A stretch of 40,159 bases of DNA from Opitutia bacterium (GTDB lineage: Bacteria; Verrucomicrobiota; Verrucomicrobiia; Opitutales; Opitutaceae): the NCBI GenBank assembly GCA_003153035.1, contig PMBT01000014.1, positions 11,611 to 51,769 of the forward strand, in the 5' to 3' direction. The notes below the pieces were generated by a model. The model worked only from the letters and a program-made list of their open reading frames with translations. It did not search any database and was not told the origin of the DNA. This document shows, piece after piece, positions 17,399 through 25,576 of the stretch. Each line of letters begins with the position of its first letter. Position 1 is the stretch's first letter. The position numbers were made by a program, and so were the translations under genes.

Positions 17399-18853
17399 AT
17401 GACATCCGCCGCCTTGCGTCCGGCCAACCCGCCCCTTGGCCGTGATCAGCCCTATCCCGGCGCCCGCAGCGCCCTCGTGTTGCTGCTGCTCATTAACCTG
17501 TTCAATTATATCGACCGCTACGTGCTCGCTGCGGTTGTGCCTTGGATCAAGGAATCCTTTTTCGGCGCAAACGGGGTCGTGATGGACGGCGGCGAGACGC
17601 TCACGGCGGTGCTGCAATGGTCCCAAAGGCACCTCGGCTTCAAGCCGGAGAATGCGCTGATCGGAATCCTCGGCACCGCCTTCATGGTCATCTACATGAT
17701 CGGGGCACCGGTTTTCGGCCGGCTGGCCGAGAGATGGTCACGGTGGATGCTGGTGGGAATAGGTGTGGTGCTCTGGAGTCTGGCGAGCGGCGCCTCCGGC
17801 CTGGCCGCGACCTTCTTGATGCTCCTGCTGACCCGCTGCTTCGTCGGCATCGGCGAGGCCGCGTACGGACCGGTCGCGCCCTCGATTATTTCCGATTTCT
17901 ATCCGGTGAAGGTCCGCGGGCAGGTTCTGGCGTGGTTTTACATGGCGATCCCCGTGGGCACCGCCCTGGGCTACGTGCTGGGCGAGAAGGTGGCGAAATC
18001 CGGCATCGGTCCCTGGGGGGCGGCGGTCCTCGGCACTAGTCCCGAAAGCTGGCGGTGGGCGTTCTACCTCGTGGTGGTGCCAGGCCTCCTCCTGGGCGCC
18101 CGGTGCTTCTTCCTGCGCGAACCGCCGCGCGGTCAGGCGGATCTGGTTCATGCCGCCGCGCCGGTTGCCGTCCGTTGGCGTGACTATCTGGTGCTGCTGC
18201 GCACTCCCTCCTATGTGTTTTGCACGCTCGGTATGGCCGCGATGACCTTCGCCATCGGTGGCATCGCCTTCTGGATGCCGTTCTACCTGCAGCAACGCCC
18301 GGGCACCGGCGGATCTCCGATCACCACGTTCGGCGCCATCGTCGTCGTTTCGGGGCTGGCCGGGACATTTCTCGGCGGTCTGGCGGGTGATAAGCTGCGT
18401 CAGCGGTTTCCCGGTTCCTATTTTCTCGTTTCCGGCACAGCGATGCTCGTGGGCTTCCCGCTCTTCCTTGCTGTGCTGAAGGCGCCCTTTCCGCTGGGCT
18501 GGGGGCTGATTTTCCTCGCCTGCTTCTGCCTCTTTTTCAACACCGGTCCAACCAACACGATTTTGGCCAATGTTACCCATCCCTCGATGCGCGCCGCCGG
18601 GTTCGCGCTCAACATCTTTGTCATTCACACGCTCGGCGACGTGCTCTCGCCGGTGGTAATCGGTGTGCTGAGCGACAAATACAGCCTGACGGTCGGCTTT
18701 CTGGTGGTGGGCGTGATGTTCCTGGTCGCCGGCGCCCTCTGGTTGCTCGGCTCCCGCCACCTGCAGCGCGACATGGAGCTGGCGCCAATGGCGCTGCCAG
18801 GGATTCCACCGGCGGATCCGGCGAAAACCGCTGCAGGATCCAGCGCGGCGTAG
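17399..18853 (+). CDS. MFS transporter, Spinster-like
   Basis: 484 aa, about 12 TM; LLLINLFNYIDRYVLAAVVPWIKESFF, MIGAPVFGRLAERWSRW, RCFVGIGEAAYGPVAPSIISDFYP. Confidence 0.88.
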   Translation: MTSAALRPANPPLGRDQPYPGARSALVLLLLINLFNYIDRYVLAAVVPWIKESFFGANGVVMDGGETLTAVLQWSQRHLGFKPENALIGILGTAFMVIYMIGAPVFGRLAERWSRWMLVGIGVVLWSLASGASGLAATFLMLLLTRCFVGIGEAAYGPVAPSIISDFYPVKVRGQVLAWFYMAIPVGTALGYVLGEKVAKSGIGPWGAAVLGTSPESWRWAFYLVVVPGLLLGARCFFLREPPRGQADLVHAAAPVAVRWRDYLVLLRTPSYVFCTLGMAAMTFAIGGIAFWMPFYLQQRPGTGGSPITTFGAIVVVSGLAGTFLGGLAGDKLRQRFPGSYFLVSGTAMLVGFPLFLAVLKAPFPLGWGLIFLACFCLFFNTGPTNTILANVTHPSMRAAGFALNIFVIHTLGDVLSPVVIGVLSDKYSLTVGFLVVGVMFLVAGALWLLGSRHLQRDMELAPMALPGIPPADPAKTAAGSSAA

Positions 18854-18862
18854 GTCGGAACC

Positions 18863-18920
18863 ATGCATCTGTAGGAAGCGCGATGGCAAAGCGGAAATCG
18901 CCCGCAAGCGGGCTTCCTAC
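18863..18920. repeat. REP-like palindromic element
   Basis: atgcatctgtaggaagcgcg...gcttcctac: gtaggaagc (18871-18879) is the exact reverse complement of 18912-18920; inner cccgc-aa-gcggg. A 20-bp identity is shared with 22558-22577. Confidence 0.65.
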
Positions 18921-19044
18921 CTCATTCATCGAGCGGTTTGTGTTCCTCTGAGGACGACCATGGTTCTAATGCATGAGTCCGTATCGGTAGGCTGCCGCCC
19001 GTTTTCGCGCGTAGTTCTGTGAGATTTCCGGCGCAGTGTTGTAG

Positions 19045-19066
19045 GGCGGGGTCGCCGAACCCCGCC
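19045..19066. repeat. Intergenic hairpin GGCGGGGT-cgccga-ACCCCGCC
   Basis: Perfect 8-bp stem just upstream of element E. Confidence 0.5.
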
Positions 19067-19095
19067 GTTTCACCAGCTGAAGAGGTCGCGAACCC

Positions 19096-19161
19096 ATCGG
19101 CCCACGCAATGACCGGCATCAGATTTTTCGATTAACGGCTCGCACCGGGAGCGGATATATT
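19096..19161 (+). promoter_or_regulatory. Element E: tandem T-N11-A boxes plus -10-like hexamer
   Basis: Box1 ATCG-GCCCACG-CAAT (19096-19110); box2 ATCA-GATTTTT-CGAT (19118-19132); TATATT at 19156-19161; spacing of the boxes the same as in A-D. Confidence 0.65.
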
Positions 19162-19186
19162 TAGCGCCGAAGTAACCAACCCGACC

Positions 19187-21322
19187 ATGCTGAGATTCGC
19201 CCGCCTCCTGCTCCGCCTGCTCTTCCGTTTCAAGGCATTCAACGAGGCCGTGTTGCAGACGCCCGGCCCGGTGTTGCTGCTCCCCAATCACCTTTCGTGG
19301 TTCGACTGGATCTTCCTCGGCGTGTGCCTGGAATCGGACTGGCGTTTCGTGGCCTCGTCCACGACCGCCCAGTTCTCATTTCTGCATCGCTGGATCATGA
19401 TCAACCGTCGCACCTACCCCATCGATCCGCTCTCGCCGTACGCGGCCAAGCACCTGGCGGGGTACCTGCAGACCGGTGGGCGGCTGGTGCTGTTTCCCGA
19501 GGGCCGCATGTCGCAGACCGGTTCGCTGATGAAGCTCTTCGACGGCGCCGGCTTTCTGCTTCACCGCTCCGATACCCGCGTCATCACCGCCTATCTGCGC
19601 GGCACCCACCGGCTGCCGTTCTCGCGCAACCCGGACCGGAAGCAGCTGTTCTCGCGTGTCACGGTCCATTTCGGCGCAGTGCTGACCCCACCGAAACTCC
19701 CGCACCTCCCGACGGCGGAGGCGCGGAATCGGCTCAGCGACTGGCTGCGCGACCGGATGCTGGAGCAGCAGTTCGAGACGGAAATGTTGTTCGGCCCGTC
19801 CACCGTGCCCGCCGCCATTGTCGAAACCGTGCGGCGGCGGCCCAGTCACCGTGCGCTCGGGGATCTCACGGGAATCCTCACCGGCCGGCGGTTCCTCCAG
19901 GCCGCCGCACTGCTGGCGAACCAATGGCGGAAGCTCCTTCCAGCGCAGACGACCCGCGTCGGCGTTCTCCTGCCGAATGTCACCGCCGCCCCGGTGACAC
20001 TGCTCAGCCTGTGGTCTCTGGGCAAGGTGCCGGCCCTGCTCAACTTCACCTCAGGACCCGCGACGATGCTGGCGTGCGCTCAACTGGCCGGACTGCAGTA
20101 TGTCATCACCTCGCGCGCATTCGTGGACAAGGCCCGGTTGAAGCTGGAGCCGCTCACTGCCGCCGGCCTTCGGTTGATCTACCTCGAAGACGTCCGCCGG
20201 ACCATCGGCAGGGCGCGCAAGCTGGCGGTGTTCGGCGGGTTGATGCGGCTGCCGAGGCCGCCCGGCCGCGACCCGCAGGCCACCGCCGTCGTGCTTTTTA
20301 CGAGCGGCTCCGAGGGCACGCCCAAGGGAGTCGAGCTGACCCATGCCAATCTGCTTGCGAATGTCCGGCAAATGCTCGCGGTTTGCGATCTGCAGGATGA
20401 CGACCGCATGTTCAATGCCCTGCCCCTCTTCCACAGCTTCGGCTTGACCGCTGGTCTGCTCCTGCCGCTCGTGCGCGGCTTTGGTACGTTCCTGTACCCC
20501 TCGCCCCTGCACTACCGTGTCATCCCGATGCTGGTCTACCTGCAGGACAGTACCCTGCTGCTCGCGACCAACACGTTTCTCAACCTCTACGCCCGCCGCG
20601 CGCATCCCTACGATTTCCACACCCTGCGCTACCTTTTCGCCGGCGCGGAAAAGGTGCAGGAGGCCACAGCGACGGCCTGGGCGCGGCAGTTCGGCGTGCG
20701 GGTCCTCGAGGGTTATGGTGCGACCGAGTGCAGTCCCGTCATTGCCGCCAACACGCCGCTGCGTCCGAAGCACGGCGCGGCCGGCCGGCTCTTGCCGGGC
20801 ATCGAGTTCCGGCTCGACGCGGTCCCGGGCGTGACCGAGGGCGGAAGGCTGCTGGTGCGCGGGCCGAACGTGATGAAGGGCTACCTCAATGCCGAGGCCA
20901 ACGCCCGCTTCCAAGCCCTCGGGGGCTGGTACGACACGGGAGACATCGCCACAGTGGATGAAGAGCGGTTTGTCCACATCCAGGGACGGCTGAAACGCTT
21001 CGCGAAGATCAGCGGCGAGATGGTTAGTCTGGGCGCGGTCGAGGATGCCCTGGCCGGCGCGTTTCCGCATTACGGGCTGCGCTGCCAGGTCGCGGTTATC
21101 GCCCATCCCGACGCCGACAAGGGTGAGAAACTCGTCGCGATCAGCAACGAACCCCGCCTGAAACTCGACGAAATTCGCGCGGTGCTTCGTGCCAAGGGCC
21201 TGCCCAACCTGGGGCTGCCGCGCGAGCTGCGCTTCGTGCGCGCCATCCCCAAGCTCGGCACGGGCAAGGTGGACCACCGCGAGCTGGAACGGATAATCGG
21301 CGCCGGCCAGAATCAACCTTAG
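19187..21322 (+). CDS. aas: Bifunctional acyltransferase / AMP-dependent acyl-ligase (Aas-like)
   Basis: 711 aa; PlsC-type NHLSWFDWIF and FPEGRMSQTG; ANL-type VVLFTSGSEGTPKGVELTHANLLAN, GYGATECSPVIAANTP, YDTGDIATVDEERFVHIQGRLKRFAKISGEMVSL. Confidence 0.9.
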   Translation: MLRFARLLLRLLFRFKAFNEAVLQTPGPVLLLPNHLSWFDWIFLGVCLESDWRFVASSTTAQFSFLHRWIMINRRTYPIDPLSPYAAKHLAGYLQTGGRLVLFPEGRMSQTGSLMKLFDGAGFLLHRSDTRVITAYLRGTHRLPFSRNPDRKQLFSRVTVHFGAVLTPPKLPHLPTAEARNRLSDWLRDRMLEQQFETEMLFGPSTVPAAIVETVRRRPSHRALGDLTGILTGRRFLQAAALLANQWRKLLPAQTTRVGVLLPNVTAAPVTLLSLWSLGKVPALLNFTSGPATMLACAQLAGLQYVITSRAFVDKARLKLEPLTAAGLRLIYLEDVRRTIGRARKLAVFGGLMRLPRPPGRDPQATAVVLFTSGSEGTPKGVELTHANLLANVRQMLAVCDLQDDDRMFNALPLFHSFGLTAGLLLPLVRGFGTFLYPSPLHYRVIPMLVYLQDSTLLLATNTFLNLYARRAHPYDFHTLRYLFAGAEKVQEATATAWARQFGVRVLEGYGATECSPVIAANTPLRPKHGAAGRLLPGIEFRLDAVPGVTEGGRLLVRGPNVMKGYLNAEANARFQALGGWYDTGDIATVDEERFVHIQGRLKRFAKISGEMVSLGAVEDALAGAFPHYGLRCQVAVIAHPDADKGEKLVAISNEPRLKLDEIRAVLRAKGLPNLGLPRELRFVRAIPKLGTGKVDHRELERIIGAGQNQP

Positions 21323-21492
21323 AGTCCGCAGTTGAGGCAAGTCACAGCGGGCACGGAGAGATTGTCGGGAATGCGCCGTCTTTTTCTGATTACCTCACCC
21401 GGCGGGTGAAGGTCTGCATTCCGATTTCTCTATTCCATCTCTCTGTGTGCTCTGTGACGAACTCCTGAATCCATGTTAATGCATGGCGCCGG

Positions 21493-21924
21493 TCACGACT
21501 GTTTTTCCGGCATGATCTCGAGACACACGGAATACTCCTGGTAACCCATCGCCTTCCAGAAGGCGACGCCCGCGGCATTTGCGCACAACACCTCGACCGT
21601 CAGCCGCCGGCCGCGCGGCCAGATCTCCTCGCGGAGCAGCTGCATCACGCGGCGACCCACCGCCTGCCGCCGCCGGCTGCGCACCACGAACAGGTGCCGC
21701 AGGTAGATCTCCTCGGTGAACTCACGGTAAAGCGCGTAAGCCACCAGCTCGCCGTCTTCTTCGAATAGCTTCGCTGTGTAATCGCCGCTGCCGATCCAGC
21801 GCCGCATGCGCGCCGTCAACTCCACCACGTTCATCGGGTTGCGATGCCCTTCGTCCCGGATGAGCTGGTGATTCAGTGAGCCCAGCAACGGATAATCAGC
21901 CGGCTTCGCCTCACGGTAAGTCAT
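21493..21924 (-). CDS. GNAT-family N-acetyltransferase
   Basis: MTYREAKPADYPLLGSLNHQLIRDEG...LRHLFVVRSRRRQAVGRRVMQLLREEIWP...VLCANAAGVAFWKAMGYQEY; likely start 21924 (or 21933) within ORF 21493..22239. Confidence 0.85.
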   Translation of the reverse strand: MTYREAKPADYPLLGSLNHQLIRDEGHRNPMNVVELTARMRRWIGSGDYTAKLFEEDGELVAYALYREFTEEIYLRHLFVVRSRRRQAVGRRVMQLLREEIWPRGRRLTVEVLCANAAGVAFWKAMGYQEYSVCLEIMPEKQS

Positions 21925-22030
21925 GCGCCACATGGTGCCAGGACGACTGCCGCTTGCAGCAGGAAAGTGAGGGCGTTGGGCGCCGGGGACACATCTCCCG
22001 ATTGATGGTAGATTGTGATTCTGATCAAAA

Positions 22031-22096
22031 GTGGCACGGCTCTCCCGAGCCGTGGGCTTTGGGGAATGGAAAACCAATGCCGGAGGCCCATGCCAC
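22031..22096. repeat. Palindromic intergenic element
   Basis: Hairpin CACGGCTC-tccc-GAGCCGTG (22035-22054) inside an outer GTGGCA (22031-22036)/TGCCAC (22091-22096) pair. Confidence 0.55.
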
Positions 22097-22204
22097 CTCG
22101 GGCGACCGGCAACTCGGAGAGGCGCTTGCGCTCCGGCCTTGGCAGCACCCCGGCTCTGCGCGAGACTGTCCGGTGCCGTGACCCTGCTTTTCGCCTTCGC
22201 TCCC

Positions 22205-22549
22205 ATGTTCTTCGCATTTGAGCTCTGGCAGCTCGTCATCGCAGAGCGTTATGTCGGGCTTAAGCAGATCGCGCGGGGCACGGATCCGCGCGAGCTCGGC
22301 CTCGGCGAGGTTACCGCCGCGGTCTGGAGCCTGACGCTGATGGCTTACTGGGGGTGGATGCTGCTAATGCTGTTCCAGCCGTGGGGGCAGTTGCAGGTGC
22401 TGATCCTCATTGGCGTCTCCGGGCTCGGCTTCGCGATCCGGCGCGGTTGCGGACTGAAATGGCTGCTCGTGATTCTGACTTTTGAGGGGTCCATCCGCAT
22501 CGGCATGCTGCTGTCACTCTGCGTGCTCGCGTGGCGCCGGCTGCTGTAG
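22205..22549 (+). CDS. Small integral membrane protein, unknown function
   Basis: C-terminal part of ORF 22031..22549; MFFAFELWQLVIAERYVGLKQIARGTDPRELGLGEVTAAVWSLTLMAYWGWMLLMLFQPW... about 4 TM; exact start uncertain. Confidence 0.5.
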   Translation: MFFAFELWQLVIAERYVGLKQIARGTDPRELGLGEVTAAVWSLTLMAYWGWMLLMLFQPWGQLQVLILIGVSGLGFAIRRGCGLKWLLVILTFEGSIRIGMLLSLCVLAWRRLL

Positions 22550-22557
22550 CCCGCACG

Positions 22558-22586
22558 ATGCATCTGTAGGAAGCGCGCTTGCGCGC
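22558..22586. repeat. REP-like half element
   Basis: atgcatctgtaggaagcgcgcttgcgcgc; 20-bp identity with 18863-18882; stem gcgcgc-tt-gcgcgc. Confidence 0.5.
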
Positions 22587-22687
22587 GATCTGTCCTCCGT
22601 ATCCTCGGCGACAAAGGATGGCTGAGGGAGAATCAGAATCGTCGTGCGCCGCACCGGTCACTGCTGCCCCGCCCGATTAAAGTGACG

Positions 22688-23014
22688 TCAGTATCCCAGG
22701 CGTCGCGTGAACCCCTTGGGTGCCGGCGGACCGAACGACGCGACGAAGAACTTCTGGGCGCCGCTCATGAGCCGGAAGTATTTCTGGTAGTCACCGGCCC
22801 AGGAGTTCGGAACGCAGATCCGTTTCAAGACCCCGTTGCCAACCCGGTCCGGAGCCCCCGAATCCGGGGCGAGCTCCATCAGGAAATTCGGTTGCCGCGT
22901 ATGCACCACGTAGTGTCGGGACGAACCGGGCTCGTCGTGCTCGATCCGCAGGAAGTTGGGAAAATGCATGGCCGCGAGCGACCCGCACCGTAACCATCCC
23001 ATCACCCGCCACAA
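22688..23014 (-). CDS. Hypothetical protein
   Basis: 108 aa; MHFPNFLRIEHDEPGSSRHYVVHTRQPNFLMELAPDSG... balanced composition, not shadowed by a better ORF; no family recognised. Confidence 0.5.
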   Translation of the reverse strand: MWRVMGWLRCGSLAAMHFPNFLRIEHDEPGSSRHYVVHTRQPNFLMELAPDSGAPDRVGNGVLKRICVPNSWAGDYQKYFRLMSGAQKFFVASFGPPAPKGFTRRLGY

Positions 23015-23154
23015 GCCCCAATTTGCCGATCTCCCGCCGGCCCGCGGTCTCCGCGAGGACCATGGGCAAGATGGAGGCGGATTTAGCCTTGAGCAATCGT
23101 GAATCCACCAGCAAAACGGGTGCGTCCCGCTGCTTCTCCCCCCGTTCCCCGCCT

Positions 23155-24693
23155 ATGAAATTCGAAGACGCCCCGCGGTTGCCCAAGCTCCCCTTCATCG
23201 TTGGCGACGTTGCCTTGCTGCTGCTCGCCGGTTTCATCGCTGTTCGCCATCCGAATCCCCTCTCGCCTCTCCCGCTGCTCATCATGACCGGCTGCGTGGG
23301 CGCCGGCTGCCTGGCATTCATCCTTCCGATCGTGATCAACTATGTGCGCGATCAGGAGGAGGTCGCGGGCGCTCTGCGCCGCGAACTGAGCGAGCAATTC
23401 AAGCGGCTGATGGCCGCCTCCGAGCACCTCCAGCATTCCACGGTCCAGCTCAAGACCATCGAGGAGATTGCCACCAAGAACCTGCAGGCGGCCGAGAGGC
23501 TTCCTTACCGCCTGCAGGAAAAAATCGCCGAGTTCAACCAGCAGCTCGCCGAAACGGAAACCGAGGATAAGGAAGCTCTGGAACAGGAGCTGGCGACATT
23601 GCGGTCCACTGAAAACGAGCGCCTCACCACGGCCGCCGATAAGATCGCGAAGGCCGTCGTGGAGTGGACCAGGCTTGAGGCCGGCACGCGCCAACAGCTC
23701 GCGGCCGCCGGCGAACTCCACGAAAAACTCACCGCCGTGCTCGCCGCCATCGACGGCAAGATCGCCGCCATCGCGCCACCTCCGCCGGTTCTTCCGGGCT
23801 CCCGCCCGCCTGTCGAACCTGCGCCGGCCGTGGCCGCTTCGGTCGAACCAGCCAGCGCACCATCCGTCGTCGCGAAAGACGAGCCCTCGCCAGAAGCCGC
23901 ACCCAAGCCGGTGCGCCCACCACGCACTCCGCGAAAGCCCAAGACGGCAGCGCCCTTCGCGCCGGAATCCTCCGGCCCGGCTGTGGCCGTCGAAGTTCTC
24001 GCGCCCGCATCATTTTCGCCGGTCGGTCCTGAACATGTGCCACCGGCCATCGAGACGCCGACGCCAATCGCGGTTCCAGTGGCCGCCAGCACGCCTTCAC
24101 TGGTGACTCCCACGCCAGCGCCGTCCGCTGAACCGATTCCTGCCGCCGCGCCCGTGGTGGTTCATCCGGCTGAGCCGGCCGCCTCGGATTCCGCGGCAGA
24201 CGATTTGACAATGCCGCCGATGCCGAAACCTCCCCGCAAGCCGCGGGCTCCGCGAACCTCCAGGCCCGGCGAACCGGCGCCCGGCACCGGATCCGCGCCC
24301 GCATTTGCCCATCCCTCGTCTCCCGCGCAGCCAGCCGAACTTATTGCTGAACCGGTCACGGACGAGCCGCCGGCCCCCGAGAGTTTCTCGCAGGTTCCCC
24401 CCGAGGAAAACCTGCCCCTCGCGACCCCGTCGGCCGACGGCCGCACGCGCCTGACTGTCACATCTTACATCGGCATCGGCAACAAGCTGTACCTCCGTGG
24501 TGAGGGCCCGGGCCTGAGCGCGACCAAAGGCGTGCCGCTGCAGTTCGTCTCCATCGGGCGCTGGCGCTGGGAAACCGGCGAGGCTACGACCCCCGTGGTC
24601 TGCCGGATTTACAAGAACGACAAACTCGAGGCTCCGATCGGCCCACTCACCCTCGCGCCTGGCACCGAGCAAGAGGTCTCCGCCACGTTCTAG
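23155..24693 (+). CDS. Membrane-anchored coiled-coil protein with long Pro/Ala-rich linker, unknown function
   Basis: Likely start 23155 (MKFEDAPRLPKLPFIVGDVALLLLAGFIAV); second TM; coiled coil; Pro/Ala-rich segment; ordered C-terminal TRLTVTSYIGIGNKLYLRGEGPGLSATKGVPLQFVSIGRWRWETGEATTPVVCRIYKNDK. Confidence 0.7.
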   Translation: MKFEDAPRLPKLPFIVGDVALLLLAGFIAVRHPNPLSPLPLLIMTGCVGAGCLAFILPIVINYVRDQEEVAGALRRELSEQFKRLMAASEHLQHSTVQLKTIEEIATKNLQAAERLPYRLQEKIAEFNQQLAETETEDKEALEQELATLRSTENERLTTAADKIAKAVVEWTRLEAGTRQQLAAAGELHEKLTAVLAAIDGKIAAIAPPPPVLPGSRPPVEPAPAVAASVEPASAPSVVAKDEPSPEAAPKPVRPPRTPRKPKTAAPFAPESSGPAVAVEVLAPASFSPVGPEHVPPAIETPTPIAVPVAASTPSLVTPTPAPSAEPIPAAAPVVVHPAEPAASDSAADDLTMPPMPKPPRKPRAPRTSRPGEPAPGTGSAPAFAHPSSPAQPAELIAEPVTDEPPAPESFSQVPPEENLPLATPSADGRTRLTVTSYIGIGNKLYLRGEGPGLSATKGVPLQFVSIGRWRWETGEATTPVVCRIYKNDKLEAPIGPLTLAPGTEQEVSATF

Positions 24694-24742
24694 CCGCAGA
24701 CCTGGCTTGGCCCTGTCCGCCCGTGCCCCATCGCATCAACTC

Positions 24743-24940
24743 TCAGTAGTGCGGCGGATGTTCGTCACCTGCCGGCGGCGAACCGGGCTCGGCCGCCAGC
24801 TTCTCCGCCACCTCCGCCGCCCGTTTCTTCAGACGGTCGATCTCGGCCGCCATCTCGAGCATGGCCTTGTCCTGCTCCGCCACGTGGCGCTGCAGCCAGG
24901 CGAGCTTTTCTTCAAGGAGGGCCTGACGATCGTCGTTCAT
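24743..24940 (-). CDS. SlyX-like small coiled-coil protein
   Basis: 65 aa from MNDDRQALLEEKLAWLQRHVAEQDKAMLEMAAEIDRLKKRAAEVAEKLAAEPGSPPAGDEHPPHY; the xHPPHY C-terminus is typical of SlyX. Confidence 0.8.
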   Translation of the reverse strand: MNDDRQALLEEKLAWLQRHVAEQDKAMLEMAAEIDRLKKRAAEVAEKLAAEPGSPPAGDEHPPHY

Positions 24941-25576
24941 TGCGATCGCCCAGTTCAGCCAAGTCCGCCCGTGGTGCCAAGCCCATAGCCTGGCTGTAGT
25001 CGAGCGCGACGGAGCCTCATCCAAAAGATTGATAGCAACCTCGCCCGCGGATTGCGCGGATGACACGGATGAAAACCGGCTTATCCGCGCCTATCCGTGG
25101 AATCCGCGGAAAAAGGACTGCGTTGGAGTTTTCGAGTTCTTCTCAGGCCAGAGGGATTTCGAATTACTGTCGTACAGGAAACTCAAAGAGGATTTCCCTG
25201 TGATCTATGTACTACTATAGGTCAAAATCCTCGTGGGCACCGACGAAGTTCGGATCGAGGTCATTGCGCCTCACGCCAAGTGCGCAACGGTCGCAAAGGT
25301 ATACTTGTAGCCAAGGCCGTGAGGCCTTGGGGATAGCGCATCCAAATCCTCTCGGCTTCAGTTACAGTACTGCTCCTACATGACTTTGCTGCTTGGCGAC
25401 CTTTGCGTGAGGAAATGCATTTCCGGATTTGGTTGCGGCTCCGCCGCGCTGGGCTCTTTTGTGGCGAAACTACATTCGGATTCATCCTGATGCGGCGCCC
25501 TGCATCAATCAGATCGATTTCCTCAGTGCGCTCTGTGTCTTAGTGGTAAACAGGATCGGGCTGGGTTTTGCCGGGC

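Noticed and set aside
6033-19161. Interpreting the five ATTG-N7-CAAT elements as REP/MITE-type mobile repeats
   Set aside because: All have the same orientation, lie upstream of genes, keep exact inter-box spacing and a -10-like hexamer, and diverge outside the boxes; promoter architecture explains this better than mobility.
25029-25485. Small ORFs in the 25.0-25.5 kb intergenic region
   Set aside because: They fall within repeat-like sequence (gcggatgacacggat... element) and have no domain or conserved start context.
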